Of a DNA stretch of 64,000 bases, positions 1 to 8,245 are shown one piece after another. Below the pieces are notes generated by a model that saw only the letters and a list, made by a program, of their open reading frames with translations, had not been told where the DNA came from and searched no databases. Made by a program: the position numbers and the translations under genes. The stretch lies in the NCBI RefSeq assembly GCF_009834875.1, contig NZ_WVHT01000006.1, forward strand, positions 1-64,000. Direction: 5' to 3'. The stretch is from Hufsiella arboris. Its GTDB lineage: Bacteria > Bacteroidota > Bacteroidia > Sphingobacteriales > Sphingobacteriaceae. The stretch's first letter is position 1. Each line of letters opens with the position of its first letter.

Positions 1-196
1 TATAGAAATATTTGCGCCATGCCACTATAGCACGGCCTGCTTCGGCGCTTAGCAGGTCGGCGTGAAATCCGGGCGCGGTGGGCCGAAAAGAAATGCGGGC
101 CATGCGTTAGACTGTGCGGCTGAAGCTTATTTCTTTTCTTGAACTTTTGGCAACTTTTGTTTCAAGACAAAAGTGGCTAGCCATCGGGCGGCAATG
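1..196. repeat. Right half of a hairpin-bounded intergenic element (U0)
   Basis: The window opens inside a repeat seen again at 25491, 26030, 26590 and 28320. From about 58 it carries the shared block GGCGTGAAATCCGGGCGCGG, then a hairpin (ACTTTTGT at 153-160, loop TTCAAG, ACAAAAGT at 167-174), then the terminal motif CTAGCCATCGGGCGGC from 177. The left end lies outside the window. Positions 197-295 hold a truncated spacer and no recognisable promoter. Confidence 0.75.
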
Positions 197-295
197 AGCC
201 CGACTGACATTCATAAATCACTGCCGTTGATATTAAGCGAGCTCCGACAAAGCCGAGCATTTCTAATGGTCGTCGACGATCTTTATCTTTACTTT

Positions 296-1318
296 ATGAA
301 GAAAATCGGCTTCCTTTCTTTCGGGCATTGGTCTAACCATCCACAATATGAAACACGTACTGCCGGCGACACGCTGCTGCAATCCATTGAACTGGCTGTC
401 GCGGCGGAGGAACTGGGTTTGGACGGTGCTTATTTCCGCGTGCACCACTTTGCGCGCCAGCTGGCCTCGCCCTTCCCTTTGCTGGCAGCCATCGGCGCTA
501 AGACGAATAATATAGAGATCGGCACCGGTGTGATCGATATGCGCTATGAGAATCCAATGTATATGGTGGAAGATGCCGGCGCTGCCGACCTTATCGCGGG
601 CGGGCGTTTACAACTGGGCATCAGCCGGGGATCTCCCGAGCAGGTGATCGAGGGCTGGCGCTATTTTGGTTACGAACCGGAAGCCGGACAAACCGATGCG
701 GAAATGGGCCGCGAAAAAGCGCTGCAGTTTTTAGATAAGCTGAGTGGTGTTGGGTTTGCCAAGCCTAACCCCAATCCTATGTTCCCCAACCCGCCGGGCT
801 TGTTGCGCCTCGAGCCGCATTCGCCGGGACTGCGCGAACGCATCTGGTGGGGCGCTGCCTCCAATGCTACCGCCGTTTGGGCGGCCGAGCAGGGCATGAA
901 CCTGCAAAGCTCTACCTTAAAGTTCGACGAGAGCGGCGAACCTTTTCATATCCAGCAAGCTAAACAGATTCGTTTATACAAAGAGGCTTGGAAAAAGGCC
1001 GGGCACGAGCGTGAACCACGGGTTTCCGTGAGCCGCTCTATTTTTGCCTTAGTAAACGACCAGGACCGCTATTACTTCGGACAGCAAGGCAGATCGGCTG
1101 ATAGTTTCGGTTATATCGAAGCGGACACGCGGGCCGTCTTCGGTAAAAGTTATGCCGCCGAACCGGATCAGCTGATCAAAGAACTGGAGAAAGACGAGGC
1201 CATCCGGGAGGCTGATACGCTGTTGCTGACCATTCCGAATACGCTGGGCGTGGAATACAATGTGCATGTACTGGAGGCGATATTGGAGCATGTGGCACCG
1301 GGGATGGGTTGGCGGTAA
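296..1318 (+). CDS. LLM-class flavin-dependent oxidoreductase (luciferase-like monooxygenase)
   Basis: A 340-residue protein with the bacterial luciferase-like fold signature. It has an N-terminal KKIGFLSFGHW strand, an acidic AAEELGLDGAYFRVHHFA segment, IGTGVIDMRYENP, and the QLGISRGSPEQVIEGW flavin-loop region. Such enzymes use reduced FMN or F420 to oxidise small substrates in the cytoplasm; the substrate here cannot be told. The frame is open upstream to 173, but that stretch lies in repeat DNA, so the ATG at 296, where family homology begins, is preferred. There is no operon partner. The gene is the apparent parent of three decayed copies at 3942, 7258 and 17153, which suggests local duplication activity. 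Family assignment is good; the reaction is unknown. Confidence 0.85.
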   Translation: MKKIGFLSFGHWSNHPQYETRTAGDTLLQSIELAVAAEELGLDGAYFRVHHFARQLASPFPLLAAIGAKTNNIEIGTGVIDMRYENPMYMVEDAGAADLIAGGRLQLGISRGSPEQVIEGWRYFGYEPEAGQTDAEMGREKALQFLDKLSGVGFAKPNPNPMFPNPPGLLRLEPHSPGLRERIWWGAASNATAVWAAEQGMNLQSSTLKFDESGEPFHIQQAKQIRLYKEAWKKAGHEREPRVSVSRSIFALVNDQDRYYFGQQGRSADSFGYIEADTRAVFGKSYAAEPDQLIKELEKDEAIREADTLLLTIPNTLGVEYNVHVLEAILEHVAPGMGWR

Positions 1319-1473
1319 GAGTAAATTATAACACTCGACTGCATTGTAATCGAAAGTACTATCCTACCGTTTCAAAGACTTACGTCGATTAAGTAAATGA
1401 TCTTTCGGATGAGAGACGGCGGAATTCCATAAAAATTAGAACTAATATTTCGCTGCAATCGATACACGTTGAA

Positions 1474-1491
1474 TCCTCGCAAATGCGAGGA
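1474..1491. repeat. Tail hairpin copy A (TCCTCGCA/TGCGAGGA)
   Basis: TCCTCGCA-AA-TGCGAGGA followed by CTAGACGG lies about 155 bases after the oxidoreductase stop. The same hairpin and CTAGACGG tail follow the two decayed copies at 4182-4200 and 7727-7742, along with the preceding AATATTTCG-like string. The tail therefore travelled with the 3' end of the gene. There is no T-run, so it is not a convincing intrinsic terminator. Confidence 0.7.
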
Positions 1492-1662
1492 CTAGACGGC
1501 GTATTGGCAGCCATTGGACTTATCATCATCATGTTATCGGCCATTGGTGTTCACTTGAATAATAACGATCCTTTAGCTGATTCCTTCGATGCCATAACCC
1601 AGCTGGTGTACTTATTCATCTTATTAGGGATGTACAGAATCCATTCTATCTATTCAGAATAA
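1483..1662 (+). CDS. Possible small membrane protein, 59 residues
   Basis: An open frame from an ATG inside the tail hairpin encodes MRGLDGVLAAIG..., with two hydrophobic stretches (about residues 7-25 and 40-53) separated by a polar HLNNNDPLADSFD segment, ending in RIHSIYSE. The hydrophobic-polar-hydrophobic layout looks like a two-helix membrane protein rather than chance, and codon use is ordinary. The frame stays open upstream to 1393 without an ATG, and no ribosome binding site is visible. It could equally be the surviving 3' end of a larger gene. An internal ATG at 1531 would remove most of the first helix. No family was recognised. Confidence 0.3.
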   Translation: MRGLDGVLAAIGLIIIMLSAIGVHLNNNDPLADSFDAITQLVYLFILLGMYRIHSIYSE

Positions 1663-1891
1663 TAACTGTAAGCAGAAGATACAATGAAACGCTATTCTCG
1701 AAGTTCCACAATATGACGAGCTCTAAAATAGGTAAACAGCAAATATTACGCTATGAACGGTGTTCATGTTATCCCAAATGATTTAACGATTACCATCCTT
1801 ACTAATCGTTGATATGATTTGAATCGATATCCTGTTGTTAGTTTCTTTAAGAACTTTTAAATCAACATTTAACCAAATAAACATTGCAAAA

Positions 1892-2467
1892 ATGAAAAAA
1901 GTAATACTCAGTATTACCATGTCGCTTGATGGCTTTATTGCCGGGCCAAATGTGTCCAAAGAAACTCCGCTGGGTGTGAACGGCCTGTCGCTGCATCATT
2001 GGATATTCGGCGGCAAGCAAAAAGCCGACGGTGACACACTCTCAGATCTCGTAGATAATTGCGGTGCCGTGATAACCGGAAGCAAAACTTACAAAACCGC
2101 CATAGACGGCGCCTGGGAAGGTGAAAGTCCATTTAACGTGCCGGCATTTATTTTAAGCTCAAAACCGATAGATGCAGTAAAAGGATTTGATGTGGTTACC
2201 GACGGCATCGAATCCGCTTTATCCAAAGCAAAAAAAGTCGCAGGCGATAAAAATGTCTGGATCATGGGCGGGGCAAATGTAGCTCAGCAATATTTTTACA
2301 GCAACCTGCTTGATGAGTTTCATTTACATATTGCGCCGGTTATACTTGGCAGCGGAACTCCGCTTTTCAAGAGTGATAGCGCTCAAAATGTAAATCTAAA
2401 AAAAGAGAGTACTATTGAAACACCGGCTGCAACTCATTTATTTTTTTCTGTCGGAGATCCTAAATAA
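1892..2467 (+). CDS. RibD C-terminal / dihydrofolate reductase-like family protein
   Basis: A 191-residue cytoplasmic protein with the DHFR/RibD reductase fold. KKVILSITMSLDGFIAGP at the N-terminus is the family start, VITGSKTYKT is the middle strand-helix, MGG at 125-127 (VWIMGGANVAQQ) is the NADP-binding glycine motif, and DEFHLHIAPVILGSGTPLF is the typical C-terminus. Members are pyridine-nucleotide-dependent reductases, many of unknown substrate. The upstream in-frame extension to 1835 is rejected because the ATG at 1892 starts exactly at the conserved strand. The next gene starts 6 bases after the stop, so the two are probably co-transcribed. Confidence 0.85.
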   Translation: MKKVILSITMSLDGFIAGPNVSKETPLGVNGLSLHHWIFGGKQKADGDTLSDLVDNCGAVITGSKTYKTAIDGAWEGESPFNVPAFILSSKPIDAVKGFDVVTDGIESALSKAKKVAGDKNVWIMGGANVAQQYFYSNLLDEFHLHIAPVILGSGTPLFKSDSAQNVNLKKESTIETPAATHLFFSVGDPK

Positions 2468-2473
2468 ACCTGT

Positions 2474-3334
2474 ATGAGCCTTAAGATAAAACATACCCTG
2501 ACCTTACTCATCCTGTTCATTGGCTTTTCAGCCAGCTCGCAGGTCAGCTCTGTTCCATTTACGCTGATGGAGTCGGGGCACATAATTATTAAAGCTAAAG
2601 TTGATGGCGTAGAGGGGAAGTTTATTTTTGATACAGGCGCGGGCCTGAACCTGTTTTTCGACAAGTTCGCGAAACGGTTAAAAGCTCAGCAAACCAACAA
2701 CTATTTTACTGCCCACCGGGCTACCGGCGAAAGTTTAACTGTCCCGCTTTACCACTCGGAGAGCCTGGCTATCGGGACGCTTAATTTTTCAAATCAACTA
2801 TACACGACCTACAACATCGATGCCGGCGACATCGACGGCTTGATATCATTACAGCCGTTTCAAAACACGCCCGTTACTATTGATTTCGAAAGTAAAATAA
2901 TTTCTTTTAACAACAAGCCGGAAGTTGGTAAGTCGAAGTTTATCGATATTCAAATAGCTGATTACGCAGGTAAATCGCTCGATATTTTTACCAATGTTAA
3001 GCTAAATGACCAGGTAACGATCCAGGTTCTTTTAGATTCAGGCGCAGGCAAATCTTCATTTTGGTTCAACTCCCGGTTGATGGACATGTTAAAGCTTGAT
3101 AAAAATTCATTTGAGGTTTTAAAAAAGAAGGATGAGTTCGATGCAACTAAAACCCGGCTATTTTACACAGGTAAAATTAACACCTTGCGAACGGAAAATA
3201 ACTCAGCGAGCATCGATAATCCGAAATCCATATTCGTTGAAAATTTAATCTACGAAGGCAAAACCGGTATTGACTGGTTGGGAAAGAAGATCACAATAAG
3301 TCTTCCGGATAAAAAAATATTCCTTATCGATTAA
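2474..3334 (+). CDS. Exported retropepsin-like aspartic protease
   Basis: A 286-residue protein with an N-terminal signal peptide (hydrophobic residues 8-21, cleavage near ASSQ). Two aspartate motifs follow: FDTGAG with D53 and LDSGAG with D188. Each is preceded by a beta strand (GKFIF, IQVLL), as in clan AA aspartic proteases where two DTG/DSG lobes form one active site within a single chain. It probably acts in the periplasm or on the surface as a protease or peptidase; the substrate is unknown. It starts 6 bases after the reductase gene and so sits in one operon with it, although no functional link is obvious. Confidence 0.75.
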   Translation: MSLKIKHTLTLLILFIGFSASSQVSSVPFTLMESGHIIIKAKVDGVEGKFIFDTGAGLNLFFDKFAKRLKAQQTNNYFTAHRATGESLTVPLYHSESLAIGTLNFSNQLYTTYNIDAGDIDGLISLQPFQNTPVTIDFESKIISFNNKPEVGKSKFIDIQIADYAGKSLDIFTNVKLNDQVTIQVLLDSGAGKSSFWFNSRLMDMLKLDKNSFEVLKKKDEFDATKTRLFYTGKINTLRTENNSASIDNPKSIFVENLIYEGKTGIDWLGKKITISLPDKKIFLID

Positions 3335-3382
3335 CAATGCTGCTTAAGTGCGGAATCAAAAAGTAAACACTATAACTAACTC

Positions 3383-3856
3383 ATGAAAATCATCATTCAA
3401 TTATTAATTATGGCAGTTTTTTCAACCAATGCCTATACACAAGAGGTAACGGATTCCGCAGCATTAAGAGAGTCATTAGACAAAGCGACCGCTGCTATCA
3501 GAAATGCCTTCGAGAAAGGTGATGCGGCTTTAGTAGGGCGATTGCACAGTCCGAACGTTGTAAAATATTTCGGCGGGAACCATATGGTAAAAGGCAGGGA
3601 AGCAGTAGCAAAAGGTGCGAGCGCCTGGTTCCAAAACTCAAAAGTAGAATTTATTGAAAATACAGTGGAGAGCACAGAATTTATAGGAAAGATCGCCATA
3701 CAGACAGGAATTTTTGCAATCAAATCAACTCCGAAAAACGGCGGCGACTCTTCAATAGTCAGGGGACGCTCAATGGTTGTTTACATGCAAGACAAAAGCA
3801 GTCCGACAGGTTGGTTGACCATACGTGAAATCACACAGGAAGCGCCGCCTAAATAA
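3383..3856 (+). CDS. Exported DUF4440 / SnoaL-like NTF2-fold protein
   Basis: A 157-residue protein with a short signal peptide (IIIQLLIMAVFSTNA, cleavage after about residue 19). It is followed by an NTF2-like cone: the helix LRESLDKATAAIRNAFEKGDAALVGRLHSPNVVKYFGG, a VKGREAVAKGASAWF helix, and the strands VEFIENTVESTEFIGKIAIQTG and GRSMVVYMQ...WLTIREI. DUF4440 proteins are small ligand-binding or enzyme-like domains, often secreted in Bacteroidota, with no settled role. It follows the protease gene by 48 bases on the same strand and may be the third gene of that unit. Confidence 0.75.
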   Translation: MKIIIQLLIMAVFSTNAYTQEVTDSAALRESLDKATAAIRNAFEKGDAALVGRLHSPNVVKYFGGNHMVKGREAVAKGASAWFQNSKVEFIENTVESTEFIGKIAIQTGIFAIKSTPKNGGDSSIVRGRSMVVYMQDKSSPTGWLTIREITQEAPPK

Positions 3857-3941
3857 TGGGGTAATGGTTTTTTTGAGCGATTATCCCCTACTCTGGCAAG
3901 CTTACGAACCGCGCAAGGGAAAGATGCCGCGCCGTTAACCT

Positions 3942-4133
3942 GAAGCGGGCCGTCTTCGGTAAATTTATACCGCCGAACCGGATCAGCTGATCAAAGAACT
4001 GGAGAAAGATGAAGCCATCCGGGAAGCGGATACGCTGTTGCTGACCATTCCGAATACTTTGGGCGTGCACTATAATGTGCATGTGCTGTCGGCGATATTG
4101 GAACATGTTCACCCGAAGATGAGGTGGCGGTGA
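3942..4133 (+). pseudogene. Decayed copy B of the oxidoreductase 3' end
   Basis: Positions 3942-4133 match the last ~200 bases of the gene at 296-1318, from GAAGCG through the GTCTTCGGTAAA and GAACTGGAGAAAGA blocks to a stop at 4131. Small deletions (8 bases near 3947) and substitutions break the frame. The segment has no 5' portion. It is followed by the AATATTTCG string and the tail hairpin also found after the intact gene. Confidence 0.85.
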
Positions 4134-4181
4134 TAGATGGTTGGAAAACTAATATTTCGCAAGAAGCAAAGGGTTAGAAAA

Positions 4182-4200
4182 TCCTCGCAAAATGCGAGGA
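4182..4200. repeat. Tail hairpin copy B
   Basis: TCCTCGCA-AAA-TGCGAGGA followed by CTAGACGG, the same structure as at 1474 and 7727, here after decayed oxidoreductase copy B. The rest of 4201-4282 shows nothing recognisable. Confidence 0.7.
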
Positions 4201-4282
4201 CTAGACGGGGAAGAAACAATCGCTATAAAAGATAATCATGTTTTACAAACGACTTAACCAGTAAGTCTAACCGAAAAAAAGT

Positions 4283-7147
4283 CTATACCTGACCGTTATT
4301 CGCCAAAGGAATGTCAAACAAAAAAGTTGAACCTTCATTCAAAGCACTCTTCACCAAGATGTTACCGCCATGCTGTTTGACAAGTTCGTTAGATAAATAC
4401 AGACCGATACCAAACCCTGACACATGCTTAAGGTTAGGATTGTCTACCCGGTAAAAACGATCAAACAGTTGAGGGATGTTTTCTACCGTTATACCAATGC
4501 CTTCATCACGGATACTTACTTCTGCTTTTTGCTCAACTGAGCGGCACTTGTTGTTGATTTCTTTTCCTTTGGGTGAATATTTAATAGCGTTGCTGATCAG
4601 ATTATGGATGACCTGGCCTATCTTCTCCCGGTCGGCCCACACCATAATGCCCGGACATTCTGCATAAATGATTTGATGGCTTTGTAAAACAACGGCTACT
4701 TCGGCTATACATTCTGTGATAAGCTCGCTCAAATCGAATGCTGTTTTAGTCAACTGTATCTGCCCGGATTCAAGGCGTGCTACATTTAAAAAGCCGTTTA
4801 TCATACTGCTCATCTTGTTTACCTGCTTGTCGGCATTAGCAAGGGCATTGGTGGTAAACTGGTCATTTCCTTTTTGTGCATCGCGGTACAGCACCTGGAT
4901 ATATGACTTTAAGGAGGTAAGCGGCGTTTTTAACTCATGGCTCACCATACCAATAAACGTATCCTTTTTAGCCTCTGTTTCCTTTTGGGCGGTAATGTCA
5001 CTGGTAACGCCGGCAATGGATACCGCATCGCCAGCATCATTATATTTCGGTTGTCCGTAAGCCGCTATCCAGCGAATTTCACCGTCCGGTCGCTGTATCT
5101 GATACTCTGCATGATAAATGACATGTTGAGCAATAGCCAAATTCACCCGTTGTTGCATATCATCCCGGTACTCCGGCCGGATTAAGTTTAATAAGTCGGG
5201 AAAGTCAAATGTGCTGGCGGCATCTATACCAAAATTCTTTTTACATTGTTCGGTACAGATCATTTTTCCGGTCAGCAAATCAAGCTGGTAAGAACCGAGG
5301 TTAGCTGCGCCTAAAGCCAGTTCCAATCGCTGATTGCTGGCTTCCAGTTCGGCTAAGGCATTTTTCTGCTCAGTAATGTCCTGTAAGGTGCCGCTGAGCC
5401 GAACAGGTTGTTTATTTTTGTTAAACAGCGCTTTGCCTTTCGCCCGTACCAACCGTGGAATAGGATTAAGCGTGTTTAAAATAGTATATTCCACATCATA
5501 ACTTTTGCCTTTACTGTAGTCGAGCGCATCCTGTATAGCGGCGATCACCCGGTTCCGGTCTTTTTCTGCGATTACTTTCGTGGCCGCAGATAGTTCGAGT
5601 TCAGGAACATTTGGTAATCCAAACCATTCTTTCAGCCGCTCGTTTCCATTAAAGCGGTTGGTTAAAGGGTTATAATCAAAAGTTGCCAGTTCGGCTGCAT
5701 CTACGGCAAACTTCATATCTTCCAGGTTACCTGCATTTAATTCCTCTAACCGTTTTTGAGCAGCCATCAACGCTTCGTTACTGGCCAGCAGTTCGCGGTT
5801 GGTTGCTGTTAACTGGATGTTTAAGTCCTTTTCGCGTTGCCGGCTTGAAGCGCGTTCTGTTCCATCAACGGCCGTCACCAAAATACTTTCAACTATTCCT
5901 TTCTCATCGAGTACCGGCGACCACACAAAATCAAGTATCTTGGGCACAATTATGCCATCTCTTTCCAGCAGGACACTCATTTCGTAAGCAAAAAACGATT
6001 TGCCGCTGACATAAACATCATCCAGCATCTGCAAAAACGGCTGCCCCTCTAATTCCGGCAAAGCTTTGGCCAAGGACAGCCCGATAACATCAGCAGTCTT
6101 GCCCCAAATCTGTAACATCAATTCATTTGCGGATTCAATAACCAGTTCACGTCCTTTGAGGAGGCTCATGGCTAATGGTGACTGTTCAAAGATATTTCTG
6201 AAAACAGCCTCGCTTTTGCTTAGCTCATTTGTCCTTTCAGCAATCCTTTGTTCCAGTTCGGTATTGAATGTCTGCAGGTTTTGCCTGGCCTCATCCAATT
6301 CTTCATTACTTGCATGTAATTCTTCGTTGGTGCTTACCAACTCCTCATTAATAGCTTGCAGCTCACCCGAACTTCGGGCCAAAGCTTCTTCTATCCGCTT
6401 ACGTTCGGTGATATCACTGGCCATACCGAACCATTCAACAATTTCTCCCTGGTGGTCAAGGATAGGGACCGCCCGCGAGAACGTCCATCCCGGAGATCCG
6501 TCTGCGCGCAGTACTTGATGCTCTAACTGAAATATTGTTTTTGTCCGGATAGCTTTATTGATGGTTGCATCTACTCTTTCCAAATCATCCGGGTGAACGT
6601 TCTGAGCACGCCATCCGGTTATTGGCTCACTGGTATCCTTTAAAAAGCCCCGTCCATCCAGTTCATACATTAATTCCCAATCGGCACTTACACTGTAGAT
6701 AACATCAGAGGTAGCTGTAACTAAAGCTCTGAGGCGAGCCTCATTGGCAGTAATAACTCGCTGTTCATTAACCCGCTTGGTGTTTTCCAGTACCCAAACG
6801 GCAATCTTGGTTATGGTACCTGCAGCATTGACTACTGGGGCATAAACGAAAGTAACGAAGATCTTTTCCTCCCTGCCATGACGTATCAGCATCATTTCTA
6901 CTTCGTCTGCATGATATACTTCCCCGGTTACTGCCACGCTGCCTAGCGCCTCTTCATAATAAGGCCGCACTTCGGCAAAAGGTTCCCAATACCATTTGCC
7001 GATGATGGCTTCTTTGGGCTTCCCCGCGATCTCCAGAAATTTATCATTGAGCAATTCTGCTTTTAAAGAAATAGCATCAAGAATACAAATGCCGATGGGG
7101 GCACTTTGCACGATGATATTTAACTGCTCATTGTCCTGTAAACTCAT
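4283..7147 (-). CDS. Cytoplasmic sensor histidine kinase with five PAS domains
   Basis: A 954-residue hybrid of tandem PAS sensors and a HisKA/HATPase core, with no membrane segment, so it probably senses intracellular ligands or redox state. The PAS modules lie at about 8-130, 138-255, 322-440, 480-598 and 605-722; PAC ends such as DITERKRIEE, DITEQKNA and DITAQKETE mark the boundaries. A coiled coil rich in NEEL repeats spans about 255-320. HisKA has H737 in SHELKTPLTSLKSY. The ATPase has the N box HNLISNAIKYSPKG, G1 DEGIGIT, F box FDRFYRV and G2 GFGIGLYLS. It autophosphorylates H737 and passes phosphate to a response regulator. No regulator gene is adjacent, so its partner lies elsewhere. 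Confidence 0.93.
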   Translation of the reverse strand: MSLQDNEQLNIIVQSAPIGICILDAISLKAELLNDKFLEIAGKPKEAIIGKWYWEPFAEVRPYYEEALGSVAVTGEVYHADEVEMMLIRHGREEKIFVTFVYAPVVNAAGTITKIAVWVLENTKRVNEQRVITANEARLRALVTATSDVIYSVSADWELMYELDGRGFLKDTSEPITGWRAQNVHPDDLERVDATINKAIRTKTIFQLEHQVLRADGSPGWTFSRAVPILDHQGEIVEWFGMASDITERKRIEEALARSSGELQAINEELVSTNEELHASNEELDEARQNLQTFNTELEQRIAERTNELSKSEAVFRNIFEQSPLAMSLLKGRELVIESANELMLQIWGKTADVIGLSLAKALPELEGQPFLQMLDDVYVSGKSFFAYEMSVLLERDGIIVPKILDFVWSPVLDEKGIVESILVTAVDGTERASSRQREKDLNIQLTATNRELLASNEALMAAQKRLEELNAGNLEDMKFAVDAAELATFDYNPLTNRFNGNERLKEWFGLPNVPELELSAATKVIAEKDRNRVIAAIQDALDYSKGKSYDVEYTILNTLNPIPRLVRAKGKALFNKNKQPVRLSGTLQDITEQKNALAELEASNQRLELALGAANLGSYQLDLLTGKMICTEQCKKNFGIDAASTFDFPDLLNLIRPEYRDDMQQRVNLAIAQHVIYHAEYQIQRPDGEIRWIAAYGQPKYNDAGDAVSIAGVTSDITAQKETEAKKDTFIGMVSHELKTPLTSLKSYIQVLYRDAQKGNDQFTTNALANADKQVNKMSSMINGFLNVARLESGQIQLTKTAFDLSELITECIAEVAVVLQSHQIIYAECPGIMVWADREKIGQVIHNLISNAIKYSPKGKEINNKCRSVEQKAEVSIRDEGIGITVENIPQLFDRFYRVDNPNLKHVSGFGIGLYLSNELVKQHGGNILVKSALNEGSTFLFDIPLANNGQV

Positions 7148-7257
7148 ACATTCAGAAAACCCGAAAATAAAGAATTATTTCATTCTTAATCATAGCAGGT
7201 CTCTCGATGTACTCTTGGGCTCCTGGTTACTCATGCCATGTCTGAAACTTAAGATAG

Positions 7258-7678
7258 TTCGGGCATTGGTCTGACCATCCACATGATAAAACACGTACGG
7301 CCGGCGACAGCTGCTGCAATACATTGACCTGGCTGTTGCGGCGGAGCCTGGAAAAAAGCCGGGCACGAGCGCGAACCCAGAGTTTCCGTAAGCAGGTCTA
7401 TTTTTGCGTTAGTGAACGAGCAGGACCGTTATTACTTTGGACAGCAAGGCAGATCGGCGGATAGCTTTGGTTATATCGAGGCTGACACGCGAGCCGTCTT
7501 CGGTAAAAGTTATGCCGCCGAACCGGATGAGCTGATTAAAGAACTGGAGAAAGATGAGGCCATCCGGGAAGCGGATACATTATTGCTGACGATTCCGAAT
7601 ACTTTGGGGGTGGAGTATAATATGCATGTATTGGAGACTATATTGGAGCATGTGGCGCCAGGGATGGGTTGGCAGTAG
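7258..7678 (+). pseudogene. Decayed copy C of the oxidoreductase, internally deleted
   Basis: About 90 bases matching the 5' part of the gene at 296 (from GGGCATTGGTCT) are joined directly to the 3' part starting near GCCTGGAAAAAAGCC. This removes roughly 580 bases of the middle. The C-terminal 88 codons (RYYFGQQGRSADSFGYIEAD to GMGWQ stop) are still open and well conserved, so this copy is younger or better preserved than copy B. It is too incomplete to make an enzyme. The tail hairpin copy follows at 7727. Confidence 0.9.
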
Positions 7679-7726
7679 CGGCGGGTTGAAGATTAATTAT
7701 TTCGATGGATTCGAAGGGTTAGAGAA

Positions 7727-7742
7727 TCCTCGCACATGCGAG
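7727..7742. repeat. Tail hairpin copy C
   Basis: TCCTCGCA-CA-TGCGAG followed by ACTAGACGG, one base shorter than copies A and B and again located just after a partial oxidoreductase copy. Confidence 0.6.
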
Positions 7743-7744
7743 AC

Positions 7745-8153
7745 TAGACGGGGATATTGCAACTATCTAGGTTCAATTAATGGAACGGTGATAATGCCGA
7801 CCATAGGTAAAAATATGTGTGCACAACAGGAATATCATTGGGATACAATAATTCGTCATAAGCCATAGCAAACGCCTTGATGAGCTTGCGGCTGTGTTAT
7901 CCAGCGTTATTGCTAAGGCAGCGTGACATTAACATCGTCTGCCCTCGAAGATCGTGTTTCACAATCCCAACGAGTATACCCGAATTATCGCTGCCAAAGG
8001 TGATTGGGAGCCGTTTCAGTTAGCCCAAGAGGTCCTGCGCCAATAAATTCTTAGTGCCGAGGAAACGGCCAATATGGACTCATACCCTATGCATCATCAG
8101 AAAAATTCCAAGTTTGTAATGCGGCGGCTGATTTATTCGGCAGATTAACACCA
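7745..8153 (+). other. Gene-free stretch with a likely coding remnant
   Basis: No intact gene is seen. A short frame ending at the TAA near 8046 reads KIVFHNPNEYTRIIAAKGDW and on to AQEVLRQ. It looks like the C-terminal end of a degraded protein of unknown family. The segment lies immediately upstream of the GC-rich defence operon and may mark an old insertion boundary. Confidence 0.3.
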
Positions 8154-8183
8154 TTTGACATTCCATACGCTTGTTTACTTTTG
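8154..8183 (+). promoter_or_regulatory. Bacteroidota-type promoter for the defence operon
   Basis: TTTG at 8154-8157 and TACTTTTG at 8176-8183 are separated by 18 bases. This matches the TTTG-N19-TAnnTTTG consensus of the primary sigma factor of Bacteroidota. It would start transcription near 8190, about 55 bases before the ATG at 8246. Confidence 0.5.
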
Positions 8184-8245
8184 TGGTTGCGTATTATTGA
8201 GAAAAATTGGTGTATTTTGCAGCAAGATTCTTATTATAACCGAAT

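Noticed and set aside
7412-7678. An 88-codon frame as a functional small protein
   Set aside because: It is the C-terminal piece of an internally deleted oxidoreductase copy and lacks the flavin-binding region.
1474-7742. Integron-like attC sites at the tail hairpins following the oxidoreductase copies
   Set aside because: The hairpins are short, lack convincing R'/R'' core sites, and no integron integrase or cassette array is present.
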